The position numbers were made by a program, and so were the translations under genes. The notes under the pieces were generated by a model. That model did not search any database. It had not been told where the DNA came from and saw nothing but the letters and a program-made list of their open reading frames with translations. Positions 1-11,209 of a DNA stretch of 64,000 nucleotides are shown here, piece by piece (within the stretch, counting starts at the first letter, position 1; each line of letters opens with the position of its first letter). Source of the stretch: Globisporangium splendens. Its lineage: Eukaryota > Oomycota > Peronosporomycetes > Pythiales > Pythiaceae. The stretch lies in the NCBI GenBank assembly GCA_006386115.1, contig VFIW01000038.1, forward strand, positions 1 to 64,000. Reading direction: 5' to 3'.

Positions 1-1809
1 TCCTCCGTCCGCATGAGGCCATTTAGCGATTTTCAGCGCCGGAATCGACAGCCTAACTGGTGTCTCGAGGCGCTTTGGAGATGGTTTCTCCCCATTAATC
101 GAAAGAGGGAAGTGTGTGGTCACAGTCTCGGTCGTCATCCAGGAAGCTTTTCTGCAGATCTGTCTGTAGGCGCAAGTGTCAATACAACGCCTGCTTCCAT
201 ACTCTGTCTGTTTAAGGCAGTGGAACTGAGTCACACAGAAATCGATGTCGAGCCACAGACGGGCAGCATTAAACTATCCGTCATTGAGTTCAAAACGGAT
301 CCAGGAAATGCCCCACCGAAAACGAAGGAATGCAAACAAGTGCAGGTTGTCGTAAAAAGACACGTCTCCGAACGAAATGGACGCTGTCAGGAGCATCTTC
401 AAATCCTCTGCCAATTGACAGCAGAAGATTCGTCTGCAATTTATGCATGCATCTCTTTGGTCGATTCGATTCATGTTTATAGTGTTTATTTAGCACCCTC
501 ATTTGAATGAAATTACATTTGCTGATGTCTCGTCTTGATGTGTGTCGACGCCGCCTGCCTCATGTCCGATTGCAGCCAATCAGAGAGCGTTGTCAGCTAA
601 GAACAGCACACGTAATCGTAACAGTTTAGATACAGTAGCACCAAACGCACTCATCACCAGTTCATCTCCTTCTTTCCCTCTTTAGTAACCCCTCCTCCGG
701 AATTACTAACTCATCAAGGAGCCATAAATTACCGACGACTCACCTGAAAATAAGAAGAGGAACCTACCTTTCATTGACTGCCGAGATGTAAGAAAGCGAG
801 CAGATGCTTCTGACTCACGATGCTGAGTGCACATTTATATATAATACTGACGAAGAGAAACTCTTTGCTCTGGTGGACTTTGGCTTGCATCGGAGGAACG
901 CTCCACACATCATCGCGACGGACGACGGTCACACTCCCACGTGATGGTCCAGAGCCAGGCCGGCAGGTGGCACCGCAATCACCGCGTTCTTACCGATGCT
1001 GCGATGACATAATAATGGGTGGACGGCTGCTCTGTGCACGGCTTCAGCTTTTCTTTCCGCTGGTTTCTGTTTTACAGGCTCTCATTGTCAAATAAAAACG
1101 TGGACACGACCGATGGCCTCCCTCTGCACGCTCCCAACTTCGACGTCGCAGTGGCACAGACGCAACTTCGACATGTAAAAGAAAGTATGAGGAAAGCTGC
1201 ACATCGTTCTCAAATACTGAGAACGAAGTGAAGTGCATACTGTGTGTGTGCATTTAGGTGAAGCGACTCTGGTGGACGCGCTCACGCCTGACGGATGATG
1301 TGTGCACTGCAGCGTCAACTGCTGCTTCACGATGATCGAAAAGCACAACAACGACACGCTGCAGCAAGAGCCAAGAGCGTCAACCATCCATCCGTCGAGG
1401 AGCTCTTCACGGTGCTTCCGAGTAGTCCCACTCATCCATCTTTTTGTTCCCCGAGAAAAGGGTACTAAACGGTAACATATTGCTCGAGTAGATGACTGCA
1501 ATTACCATCTGGAGGTTGTTTGCCTTGGTGCTCAGTCGACTTTTCGAATGCATTGCGTCAAACGCACCCTCTTTATGGTCTGTTGACTCAAAATCCCATC
1601 TGCATCGGTCAGATCATCCACACCAGATGCTTTGGAGAACTGGACTACTCTGACCGAATATACCGCATCAAGAACCCCTTCTACCTGATGGTCCGAGCTT
1701 ACCCATCACTCGGAGCCCTCTGCTCACTCTGCTGGCTGACAGCTTTCGTCTGGAGATTACCGACCGCCGCGTATTAAAACAGTCGATTGGACCTGCACTT
1801 TTCTTCTCG
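1..1809. other. Intergenic, no recognised gene
   Basis: No convincing gene. A 165-codon plus-strand frame is open from the left edge to 510 and could be the tail of something upstream, but its translation has no recognisable domain, and both strands carry open frames over the same stretch, so it may equally be a decayed element. The rest (511-1809) has only short, low-complexity-like frames and includes the upstream region of the MFS gene. Confidence 0.5.
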
Positions 1810-1823
1810 TCATTCCTCAATTT
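1810..1823 (+). promoter_or_regulatory. Oomycete Inr/FPR core promoter
   Basis: The sequence TCATTCCTCAATTT fits the known oomycete core promoter consensus TCATTYYNCAWTTT at every position. It lies about 90 bases before the ATG at 1913, where transcription initiation is expected. The match and spacing are seen; its activity is inferred. Confidence 0.75.
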
Positions 1824-1912
1824 GCCGCGTCGAGAGCAAGTGGTTCTTTCCGTCCAGTCCTCCCCGTCGGACTTCTGCCTGCAACCCAAGTCAAGTTTCA
1901 AGCCTCGAAGCC

Positions 1913-3450
1913 ATGGAGAATCCGCTGACGCCACAGAAGGAGGTGGTGCAGACGCCGAGCGCCACCGACTACGCCAAGGTGAACGAGGACCTCGAGATCC
2001 AGAACTCGCTCTCCAACTGGCGCGTGCATCGCCACGTCATCATCGCCATCACGTCCGTGCTCATCACGTTCATGTCGGCGGGGCTTATCCTGGGCTTCGG
2101 TCCGCTCTACTCGATGCTCGTGGCCGAGGGTCAATGGAGCGAGCTCTGTGACCCGAACGAGCCGCCAGAGGGACCCACGTGCGCACCTCAGGAGGTGCAC
2201 TTGCAGTACATCTTCTCGGCGAGTTTCCAGTGTCTGAGTATCGCGAACGCGGCGTTCGGACTGTTGTTGGACATCGTGGGTCCACGTTTTTGTGCCACGT
2301 TCGGTCTGTTGATCTCGTTCCTTGGTCACTTGTTGATCGCGTACGGTGACTCGGAGACCGGTATGGGGTACTCGATCATCGCCGGTGCGGCAATGCTCGC
2401 GATCGGCGGTTACGGTCTCTACATCTGCTCGTTCCAGTTCGTGAAGTTGTACAAGCGTCAGGGGTTCCTCAGTTCGGCGATCTCGGGACTCTTCAACGCC
2501 TCGGGATACGTCTTCATGATGCTCAAGATCCACGGCGTCACGCGTCGCGGCTTCTACACGGGCTATGCGATCTTCACGCTCGTGGCGCTCGTGGTGTGCT
2601 TCGTGGTGTTCCCGCTGCGGTCTCTCACGGACACGAACACGCACTACACGCTCTCGGGCTTCTCGCTCTCGGGCTTCTCGTGCCGCCTGCCTCGCTTCGC
2701 CAAGCCGCAGAATGTGTGGCCGCAGCTCAAGGAGCAGCTCAAGCGTCCAGACCTGTGGTCCTTTGGCGTCTACTTTGGGTGGATCTCGACTTGGTTCGGC
2801 TTCTGCGGCGGCGCGATCCCGAACATCATCTTCCAGCTCGCGGGCGACGACACCGCGATGGCGCTCGACTACATCGACTACGTGCTGCCGATGACGTCGA
2901 ACACGTCGTTCCTGTTCACGCCGTTCGTGGGACTGTTCATCGACAAGTACGGCTTCCGCGTGGGCTTCGCGACCACGTCGGCGTTCGTGCTGCTGTTCAT
3001 CGGCTTCCTCAACATCAACAGCCTCAAGGTGCAGGTGCTCACGTTCCTCTGGTATGCGTTGGCGCAGGGGTTCTTCTACGCACTGCAGTTCTCCTATATC
3101 AGTACGTTTCCTTTTCGCTGACTTTGTGCGAGAGTGATGGTGTCGACTTTTCAGTCTCTCTAACCTTATATTTTGTCTCTATTGCAGTTGTGTGCTTCCC
3201 AGCGGAGCTGTACGGTAGCATGCAGTGTTTCCTGGCGCTCTGGTCGCTCTCGATGGGCTTCCTCAACTACATCTTCACTCCCTGGGCGCAGAACACGCTC
3301 GAGGGTGACTACACGTGGGTGCTGGTCATGTTCGCGATTCCGGTCGCCGTGTCGTACCTCTTCCTGGGACTGCTCCACAAGGGGATCTACGTCGACGCTG
3401 CGGACGAAGGCGACGAGGAGCTCGGCGAAAAGAAGTTGTCGGTCGCGTAG
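1913..3450 (+). CDS. MFS transporter, SLC43/FMP42-like
   Basis: Twelve-helix major facilitator of 483 aa, encoded by two exons. A GT-AG intron at 3102-3187 (86 nt, GTACGT...TTGCAG) is phase 1 and restores one frame into a C-terminal exon ending at TAG 3448. Residues 1-40 are cytosolic and hydrophilic; the first helix starts near 41. A motif-A-like GLLLDIVGPR follows helix 2 (residues 116-125). A Cys-rich extracellular loop after helix 1 (two Cys, then a CAPQ motif) resembles the SLC43 (LAT3/4) and yeast FMP42 group, which move neutral amino acids or related solutes at membranes. The substrate here is inferred only. The ATG at 1913 is the first in-frame one after the core promoter; the frame is open further upstream but without a better start. 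No lesion is visible. Confidence 0.85.
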
Positions 3451-3976
3451 ACGTTAGAGCAAAGCGTATTGAGGCGTGTGTGTCTGTATAGTAAACAACT
3501 CCTTTCTCTGTCTGTCTGTTGTCGTTGTTTGCCTTTTCTTTAACCTGGGGTTGGAGTGTGGTTGAATGGACTTGTTGGTCGTCATAGCTGGAGAGAGGAT
3601 GTGATCCAAGCATCCATGCGCACGAGCACCGCATTGTTTTTCCTTGGTCCGAGTGTGAAGACGGTCCCCTTTGCACGACTTTGAACAAGCACCGAGTCCT
3701 GACTTCGCTGTCAAGCATAACACCTCTTGTGAAAGCTGCCACGCATTTATGTGTTAGCATTCTGATAATGCAGCTCACTCCCCAGCAAATTCAAAGCCTT
3801 TATAAATGGGTGTAGATGAAAAGTGGAACATTATTGCACGAGTGCAGACTGGAGGTTGTGTGCTCACTATTTTCTCAGCGTGTTGTTGCTCCCACAGTAA
3901 AAAATAGCCCTCGCTTGTGATTGATGAGCATGCGAGGAACCAACTGCACCGCTGGCTGCGCTCGCGTATCGACGCG
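3451..3976. other. Intergenic spacer
   Basis: Downstream sequence of the MFS gene and upstream region of the IQ-motif gene. No promoter consensus or coding signal recognised. A 5' non-coding exon of the following gene could lie here: acceptor-like CTCAG and CCACAG tracts occur near 3870-3900. Confidence 0.4.
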
Positions 3977-6900
3977 ATGATCACTGTGGACCCCAGACCT
4001 GCTTCTTCTGCGTCAGGCAGCAGTGCGCTGCGGCGGCTCGAGTGGTCTGCGCTGCCGCGCGTGGACTTGTCCGTCGAGTGTCGCTGGCTTTTGGGAGAAG
4101 ACGACGACGTGGACGAGAATGCCGATGGCGCTATCACAGCCGCCACTGACTGTGCATTTGACGATGCTTGTGAAGGTATCGTTGGCGATGCTGCGCGTGT
4201 ATGTGTACATACTAATGCGCGTGTGGAGCCGCTGGAGCGCTCTCCGTATCGACAGCGACGGCAGCGCGCTGTGCCGAAGCCGGTGTTGTCCCCCGCGTAG
4301 CGCGCGGCCAAGAAGATCCTGCAACTCACACTGGAGATGGACGCAATGGAGACTAGAGGCGGTCTACTGCGAGCAGATCCAGAGAAGGTTGTGTGTGGCG
4401 ATGAGCGCGTAGCGGAACCGCAATGGCGAGCTTCGAATGACAAAATAGGTTTCTCCGTGAAAGGGAGTAAGTCTGCGCTGACGAAGCCCGCCATAGCGAC
4501 TGCCACAAACGGCATAAGCAGCCTCGGAGAGCAGTAACATGTGCGGGTCAAAGAACACAAGAAGAACGAGCGCCAAGCACTGCCGACGAAGAGTGAGAGT
4601 GCTACTGGATGCCCACCAGGAGCCAAGAGAGCCGACAGCAAGGCAGTTGCACAGTCACGAGCGTCGTCGCATAAGCGAGTGGAGACGAAAGAGAGTCACG
4701 ATCGGCAGCAGCTCGTCGAAAGCCAAAGGCGCTTGGCTGCGTGGCTCGCGTATGACGAGACTCGTCAGCATCACCATCAGCAGCATAATGAAGACCATGA
4801 TGACGACGACGCGCTGTTGTACTCGGTTGAAGTCGAGTCGCGCATCCACGAGGCGATGACCAGAACCACGGGTCAAGGGCTGTGGAAGGACCCCGTGGCG
4901 TCGCTGGTCGCGAGCGAAATGACGAGCGAGTCGGTGTTTGGTGGCTTCGTACCGACCCGGAGATTAGCATTTGATGAGGTCCCGACATTAGTGACACCTA
5001 CCGAGAAGATACAACAGCATAAACAGCCGGATGCAGCGACGCCAAACACGCCGCTTAAAGCATCAGAAGCTCCATGTTTGGCAGCGCAAGAGACAGCAGA
5101 CAGAGTAACTCAAGTCATTGAGACTCCAGGCAGCTCGACGATGATCCACGACCGAGCGAAGGAGATCCGAGACGATGCGCAAAAGCTCGTGGCTGCGGGC
5201 AACATTGAGGACGCGCTCGCGACGCTGCAGGACGGCATCAAGCAGCTGCTGTTCGATTTCCAGGACAACCAGGACGAGATCCAGACGCGCGGGTTTCCAT
5301 ACTCTCAGTATGCGCATGCGTGTGCGACGCGCATGCAGTTGCGCTACCGCGCGCGGCATCGGAAGCGAGTCTCCACGATCGCGTTCCTGCAGTGTGTCTG
5401 GCGGCGTTATCACGCAAAGATGCAAGCTGCGCAGAAGCGCAAGTACCTTGCAGTGAATGCGCGTGTGATTCAGCGTCAGTACAAACTGCGACACGAAAGG
5501 AAGCGTCGCGAGCGCGCGGCCGTGCGCATTCAGACCTGCTTCCGCATCTACGAGGAGCAAAAGCACCTGATCCACTTGCACCAGGCGTGCCGCATGCTCG
5601 TGAATGAGGAACGCCGCAAGCGAGAGCGCATCCGACGCTGGCAAGTGCTCAAGAAGCGCACGTGGCGCAAGTTGCGCATGGCGCTCCAGCTCATTGGTTT
5701 GTGGAAGACGCGGTTACGAGCGGCTTCGTGTATCCAGAAACACTGGAAAGGTGGGCGAGTGCGAGTCGAGTACGCACATCTTTTGGAAGCAAAGACTGTT
5801 GCTGAGTACGAGCGACAAGCGCGGGAAGATGCGTTTGTGCAGCCGCGATTGGAAGCTGCGATGGCGCATTACCGACGCTTTCTGCGCACGACGGCGCTGG
5901 GAAAAATGCAGGTGACCTGGCAAATGAACCAGCCGTGGATCTGTTTCCAGCGACTACGAGCGAGAGTCTGGCAAACGAGTGATGTGAACACCAAAGTGCA
6001 AGCGCTTTGTGGAATTTTGTTTACGAAGATGCCGGGGAATGGAAAAGTACGCGTGAGTGCGTGTCATGGGACATCTCCTCGGTATCGAGATGACAAAGTT
6101 ACACCAGGATCTGTACGTGGACGTCTACAATCCAGAAGCATGGAACGCACTGCTTGAAAGCGCCAGCACGTCTACGTCAGTCGACTGTGCAGCTGTGCAG
6201 CCCCAGCATACCCGAAAGCAGCGATGGAGAGCGTGGATCCTCACAAAACAGCAAGCGTGGTCTCACTTTGTGCTGACGCTCTATTGGTATGTGGTGCTGT
6301 GGCCATGGAGCAACATGATCAGACGCCGATCTTATGCCAACAAGCAACGCGCACACAACGTACTCGAGCGTCAGCAGCAGTTCGTGCTGCTCAAGTTGCT
6401 ACGGCATCTGTATCGGCAACTCGACGGTCAGCCAAGCTTTGCATGCGCATACTGCTACGCCGCGCTTGCGACCGCGTACGCGTATAATAGCCATGTACGA
6501 ATGTGCAAGGCGAGAAACAGTGGCGAGGTTGTTGAGTGGAGTGAAATCCACAAGGATGTTGCTTTCTTGCAAGACAAGACAAAAGAAAAGACCGCCAAAG
6601 GGCAGAAGCAACAGCCTGCAGTGGAGCCAATTTGCCCGCCACCAGACATTTCCACGAATGTATTGACTCCAACATTCCAGTTGGATGTGCAGCTCGTGCA
6701 GCAGACGCAGGCGACACGATCAACGCGCAAAGCACTGTCAGTTCTCATTGACATGCTGCTCTGCTACGCTGTGAACCACCCATTCTCCTCGTCTGACGTG
6801 GCGATCTTGAAGAGCCACATGGGTCCAACAGAAGGAGGCGAACAGGAAGACCAGATGGTAGCCATGGAAATGGTCGCGTATGTGTGTCACTTGCTGCAAA

Positions 6901-7127
6901 TCGACTCCAAGTTGCATCCACTGGCGCATGCGCAGTTGTACGCCTTCCTAGACTGGAAAAGTATCAAAGTACCACCAAGGAAAATGGAGACAAGTATCAG
7001 CTCGATACCTGCGTCTGATACTTCAACGCCAACATGGATACAAAAACACGAGCTGTTTGCTCGTCTGCACCTCAAGCAGCGTCGGGAGAAAAGGAAGAAT
7101 ATAAAGACGAATGGGTGGCGGTACTGA
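3977..7127 (+). CDS. IQ-motif (calmodulin-binding) protein, multi-exon
   Basis: A large basic protein (about 966 aa as modelled) of unknown specific role. Its centre (about 5340-5760) has four IQ-like elements (FLQCVWRRYHAK, VIQRQYKLRHERKR, RIQTCFRIYEEQK, CIQKHWKGGRVR) in a helical, Arg/Lys-rich region, which suggests calmodulin or myosin-light-chain-type binding. The N-terminus is acidic and polar. Model: exons 3977-4198, 4301-4466, 4554-6046 and 6108-7127. The introns at 4199 (GTATGT...CGTAG, removes an in-frame TAG), 4467 (GTAAGT..., removes a TAA) and 6047 (GTACGC...CCAG, 61 nt, bridges a frame change) keep all joins in phase. Upstream of ATG 3977 the frame stays open to a TAG at 3905 without another ATG. 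The 3' end is uncertain: an alternative 86-nt intron at 6994-7079 would move the stop to 7234. The exact exon borders are inferred. Confidence 0.65.
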
Positions 7128-9197
7128 ATCCGCGTGGCGCAAGTCAGGTTCGTGTCCTGGTGGCAACGGACCACAGGAGCGAAGAAGAGGGGGGAAGACC
7201 AGGACCACCGCAATGGCGTGCCTCACAAGAATAGTGCGACCGTTCTCCCCGTCGCGTAAAGCGAAAGAGTTTGACGTTGGTGATTGCAGGTTCTATGCGG
7301 CACCACGAGTGCCAGTCACACAACCAACGCTGCGAGAGGGGAGAGATCAGTCCCAATACGAAAGAAACACGCAGAGGAACAATATGCAGCAAGAAGAACA
7401 AGTTGAGAACGTAGCAAAGACATGAGGACGCCACCGAACGCCATCCAGACGGGTTTGCTGTTTGTTTCTGTTTGATTTCACGCACGCCACTCAAGATGCA
7501 AGAGAACGGTTTTCTCTTTGGCTGGGGTCATGCGAGTTCGAGAAATCTAAAAGTCCTCGAGATTATGGTGAAAAACGGTTGGCACATAAGCAGCTCGTGA
7601 TTACTTTTGAGTAATCAAACGCTTATTGAGAAGCGTATATAGCGTCCAGTACACAAAGACAAACAAAGGAGAGGCACACGCCCAAGAGTTTGTTGCTTTC
7701 TTTCTTTCTGCAAAAATGCTGCAGATTGAAGCAAAGCAGCAAGTAGAAAATAGTGACGAGACTCTTCAAATTTATAATGCATGGCAAATTCCAAAAGTCG
7801 ATGTTCGAATTACGGTCAGCTGCAGCAAGTCAGTCGCAATTTGCTGCTGACTTGTTGGGAACGTCGTGTTGTCAAAATTGCGGCATGTCTGGATCGGTGA
7901 CGCGTCAGCGTAAGCAAATCGGACTTGTGACACTGGATCTTGCTGTGCGAAAAATGAAGCCATGGCGTGTTTCAGCAAGAGAACGAAGAAGCTGCGCTTG
8001 AAGCGCACAAACAAACGCGCGAATCTGTGAGATGGGAGGAAAATGTGCGCGTGTTGATGACACAGTCGTCTACTTGAGGTTGCAGTTCAGGCAGGAGAAA
8101 GTTGTCAAAAGGATAGTGCAGACACCCTCTTCACCATGTATCAACATGTCTTGCATACAATAATTTGCACATTATTGTGCAAAAAAGCGCGCTTGCTGAT
8201 CTTGTGGTGCATCCGAAAGGGTGCGCATTGCTGGATCTGTTTGTCTGTGTGCACACTCGCACGCGAGTGGCTTGACGTGAGACCGGCTTGACTGTCTGCG
8301 TCCATAAAGAATCGCATGGGTGTGCTCGCCAGTGATCTGCTGGCAATAATCTCCGCTGTCTCCCTTTTCGTTACTGCAATGTTCAGTAAAAGTATGTTTG
8401 TGGTAAGTATCAGATACTGGCTGACACTTGGACATTTTGCAGCAGCTCGTGCATGTTGCAGCTGATCTTTTGTCAGCAAGCAGCATTTGCAGAGCGCGAG
8501 TGGCGAGTGTTTACGCTGCTGCGTACTGCAAACAATTGCAGCAGCACGCGCAGCAGACTATTATGATGGAGTGCAACTTGTGGCTCCTGTTAATTATTCG
8601 CACTGACTGCACAGTCAGTCCAGTAGTCAGAGCTCTGCTACTCTGTTGCTCTGCGCAACGAGTCAACGACAAAGACAAGAGGCAGTTTGTGCATGTCAAG
8701 TGCGCAAGTGCTGTCCACTATTTACACCTTCACTATCAGCTACAAGCTGTGCATGCGTTAAACACACTGCAAACCTTCACGCTTTGCTATCAATTTGTAT
8801 CCGCAAGCTTCACTACACAGGTTTATGTGAGATAAGCACTTTTGCAAGTGACAGTGGGACTGGATTTTTCCATGCGCTCGTTTTTCAGCACAAAATGTTT
8901 GTGAGAGCAACGATCTCCAGCAGTCGCAAAGACAGCGAGAGAGACAGAGAAAAGAAACAGCACCCTATACTGAAACCAGCATACACGCCAGCCAGCATGG
9001 AAGGAGAAAACACACACACAAGATCGGGTGAGTATGTGATTTTGCTCAATATATCCGCCTGCATACGCCACGCCGCGCCACGTCAACGGCACAACATCCA
9101 GCGATGCGCGTGGCTCGTCTGTCTTTTGACTCTGCTCCTGAGCTTCAACCTTCAAGTGTTCAAGTGTGTGTTGCACTTGCGGTTCAATCCCCCTCTT
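7128..9197. other. Intergenic spacer
   Basis: About 2 kb with no convincing gene. At 7230-7425 a short plus-strand frame looks mildly coding (basic, polar) and might be a further 3' exon of the IQ gene, but I found no splice pair in phase. The rest is AT-rich with many in-frame stops. Confidence 0.4.
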
Positions 9198-9213
9198 GCT
9201 CATTATTCAATTT
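9198..9213 (+). promoter_or_regulatory. Oomycete Inr/FPR core promoter
   Basis: GCTCATTATTCAATTT matches the oomycete 16-base core (GCTCATTYYNCAWTTT) with one mismatch, and the following GCC is shared with the site at 1810. It is 168 bases before the kinase ATG. Confidence 0.7.
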
Positions 9214-9261
9214 GCCCCGTGATTCGTACGTGCGTGTGTGAGTCAGCCAACAACAAGCCGC

Positions 9262-9322
9262 ACAAGCAAGCAAGCAAGCAAACACCTACCCACTTGCACA
9301 ACAAGCAAGCAAACAAACAAGC
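9262..9322 (+). repeat. CAAG/CAAA tetranucleotide repeats
   Basis: Two short runs of CAAG units (9262-9282 and 9301-9322), the second mixing in CAAA, in the presumed 5' UTR of the kinase gene. A simple-sequence tract with no other signal. Confidence 0.8.
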
Positions 9323-9380
9323 AGTTGCCGAAAAAGCGTAACCCCCTCCATATTCCATACTTTCGACAAAACAGGACACC

Positions 9381-10319
9381 ATGATGACCAACATGCCGTT
9401 CCCCGCCATGGAGCAGCTCCCGGACATGAGCTTCGCGAATGGCACAGAGGGTGACATCCAGGACCGCTTCACGCTCTGCAAGCAGTTGCACACGACGCTC
9501 TATGGCGAGACGACGCTCTGCCAGGACGAGGCGCAGCAGCAGAAGCTCGTGGTGCTCAAGCGCATCAGTCTGTCGGCGCTGCGCGCCAACAGCGAGCACG
9601 CGCGCGAGAACCCGCGCCAGGAGCGCGACGTGATCGCGATGCTCGCCAAGACGGGCGGCCACGACAACATCGTGCAGTACGACGGCGCGCACGACGCCAT
9701 GTTCTACCACGACGACAATCTGTTCATCGTCATGGAGTACTGCGCCGGCGGCGACCTGTACGACTTTGTGTCCAAGAAACCCGACGCGCGGCTCCACGAG
9801 ATCGACGCGCTGCGTGTGTTCGCGCAGATCGCGCGCGGCGTACAGTTCCTCCACGACCACGGCATCGCGCACCGCGATCTGTCGCTCGAGAACGTGCTGC
9901 TGCAGTCTGGCACGGCCAAGATCTGCGACTTTGGGCTCAGCACTGACGCCAACACGCTCTGCGACGGCGACATCGTGGGCAAACTCTACTACATGGCGCC
10001 CGAAGTCGTCCACGCCGAGACGTACGACCCCAAGGCCGCCGACATCTGGTCGCTCGGCATCCTGCTCTTCATTCTGCTGACCGGTTCGCCACTGATCGCC
10101 GAGGAAGCGCCGCGAGAAGCCACGTTCCGCCTGCTCGCCAAGTGTGGCATCGTCAAGATCCTCGAGATGTGGGACCTCGCGAAGCTCGTGACCCCCGAGA
10201 CCGTCGCGTTGCTCTCGGCCATGCTGCAGGTGGACCCGAAGGCGCGCGTGACGATCGCCGAGCTGCTGCGGCAGCCCGCGCTCAAACTGTTCGCTGGTGC
10301 GGCATCAAATGCGCTGTGA
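9381..10319 (+). CDS. Serine/threonine protein kinase
   Basis: Intronless 312-aa protein consisting almost wholly of one kinase domain (about 30-308). Seen: ATP-anchoring Lys60 in VVLK, the likely helix-C Glu81, hinge MEYCAGGDL (118-126), catalytic loop HRDLSLEN (164-171) with Asp166, metal-binding DFG (183-185), and APE (206-208). The glycine-rich loop is poor (residues 36-44). Ser168 replaces the Lys usual in Ser/Thr kinases (HRDLKxxN), a variant I associate with a protist kinase subgroup. The overall fold is CAMK/SNF1-like, with no regulatory domain. Substrates are unknown. The ATG at 9381 is followed by in-frame Met2 and Met5, and a core promoter lies upstream. Confidence 0.9.
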   Translation: MMTNMPFPAMEQLPDMSFANGTEGDIQDRFTLCKQLHTTLYGETTLCQDEAQQQKLVVLKRISLSALRANSEHARENPRQERDVIAMLAKTGGHDNIVQYDGAHDAMFYHDDNLFIVMEYCAGGDLYDFVSKKPDARLHEIDALRVFAQIARGVQFLHDHGIAHRDLSLENVLLQSGTAKICDFGLSTDANTLCDGDIVGKLYYMAPEVVHAETYDPKAADIWSLGILLFILLTGSPLIAEEAPREATFRLLAKCGIVKILEMWDLAKLVTPETVALLSAMLQVDPKARVTIAELLRQPALKLFAGAASNAL

Positions 10320-10616
10320 GATGCAGGCGCGAACAACGAGAATTAGTGACTGTGACGCGGTAGATAGAGCAAGAGAGTGAACGAAAATGCTCATGAAGAG
10401 CGCGCGTGTAATAGAGCCAAACGTATTTATTTTGCCATGAGCATCTTCACTCCCCATGTGTCCATTTTTCGACATTCAGCAAGTTGTGCGGCAATAAATG
10501 AGAGTTAGTTGCAATTAGTTTCAATTTGCCGACAATAATTGTTTCGAATGAATTGACGAAATGAATTGTGACGCCAACTGATTCGACAAGTGCACTTTCT
10601 CGGGTTTGCTGGACCA

Positions 10617-11200
10617 TCACTCTTGCTCCTGTGCACCACTGTCGCCGTTCGCATTGTTCATGCTGCGTGCCTGGAAGAGCTGGTCGGCGTAGCACGTGGG
10701 CGACGACGACGCGGCGGACGACGCCGACGACCCGCTGCCGCCTCCTGCGAACGCCACGAGCGTGCTCATGCGGCGCAGGATCGCGCTGCCCGAGCCGCGC
10801 TGCGTCTTGGGTCGGCGCCGCCGATCGTCCTCTTGGCTCGCGCGGCGGCGTAACTTGAACGGCGACCAGCGGGTCGTCTTGAGCGTGAGCTTTGTTGCGG
10901 GCGTGATCGTCTTCGCCAACTGTTTCTCGTGTTCGTTCAGGTTACGCAGCGTGACGCTGTGGCGGCGTCCAGTTGCCCTGATGGCACTGGCGGGGGCGGG
11001 ACCCTACCATAAGTATGTTCGTGGTGTGTGGCTCGCAGCAGTACGCGTGGCGCTGTGGTCGAAGACGCCGCAACCGATGAATCGGTCGCCGGTACGCTGC
11101 TTTTCGCGCTATCGTCTGGGTTCAGAAGACTTTTGGATTTTGCGGACTTTCTCATGAGCTCATGGATGTTTGACACTGAGGACGAACGGTTCCGAGTCAA
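10617..11200 (-). CDS. Probable 3' exons of the CNBD channel gene
   Basis: Two open minus-strand stretches look coding: 11200-11070 is in the same frame as the channel after its TAG at 11210, and about 11000-10617 is in another frame and ends in a TGA. The second is basic and polar (RWSPFKLRRRASQEDD, KTQRGSGSAILRR), with Ser/Gly-rich low complexity at the end. In-phase introns are possible: a 57-nt one from the GTGTAG at the channel stop to a GAG near 11156, and a roughly 92-nt one from GTACCG to TATGGTAG. If used, they would give the channel a longer cytosolic tail with possible basophilic kinase sites. This could instead be a separate small gene. Confidence 0.4.
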
Positions 11201-11209
11201 GCGGATTAG

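Noticed and set aside
13..510. ORF at the left edge as a retroelement fragment
   Set aside because: No reverse transcriptase, integrase or protease motif could be identified in any frame; left as unrecognised.
3775..4641. Minus-strand open frame of 288 codons opposite the IQ gene
   Set aside because: Ser-rich, no domain, lies opposite exons with in-phase splice sites; a shadow frame.
8646..9341. Plus-strand frame of 231 codons before the kinase
   Set aside because: Low-complexity end from CAAG repeats, contains the core promoter, no domain; most likely non-coding upstream sequence.
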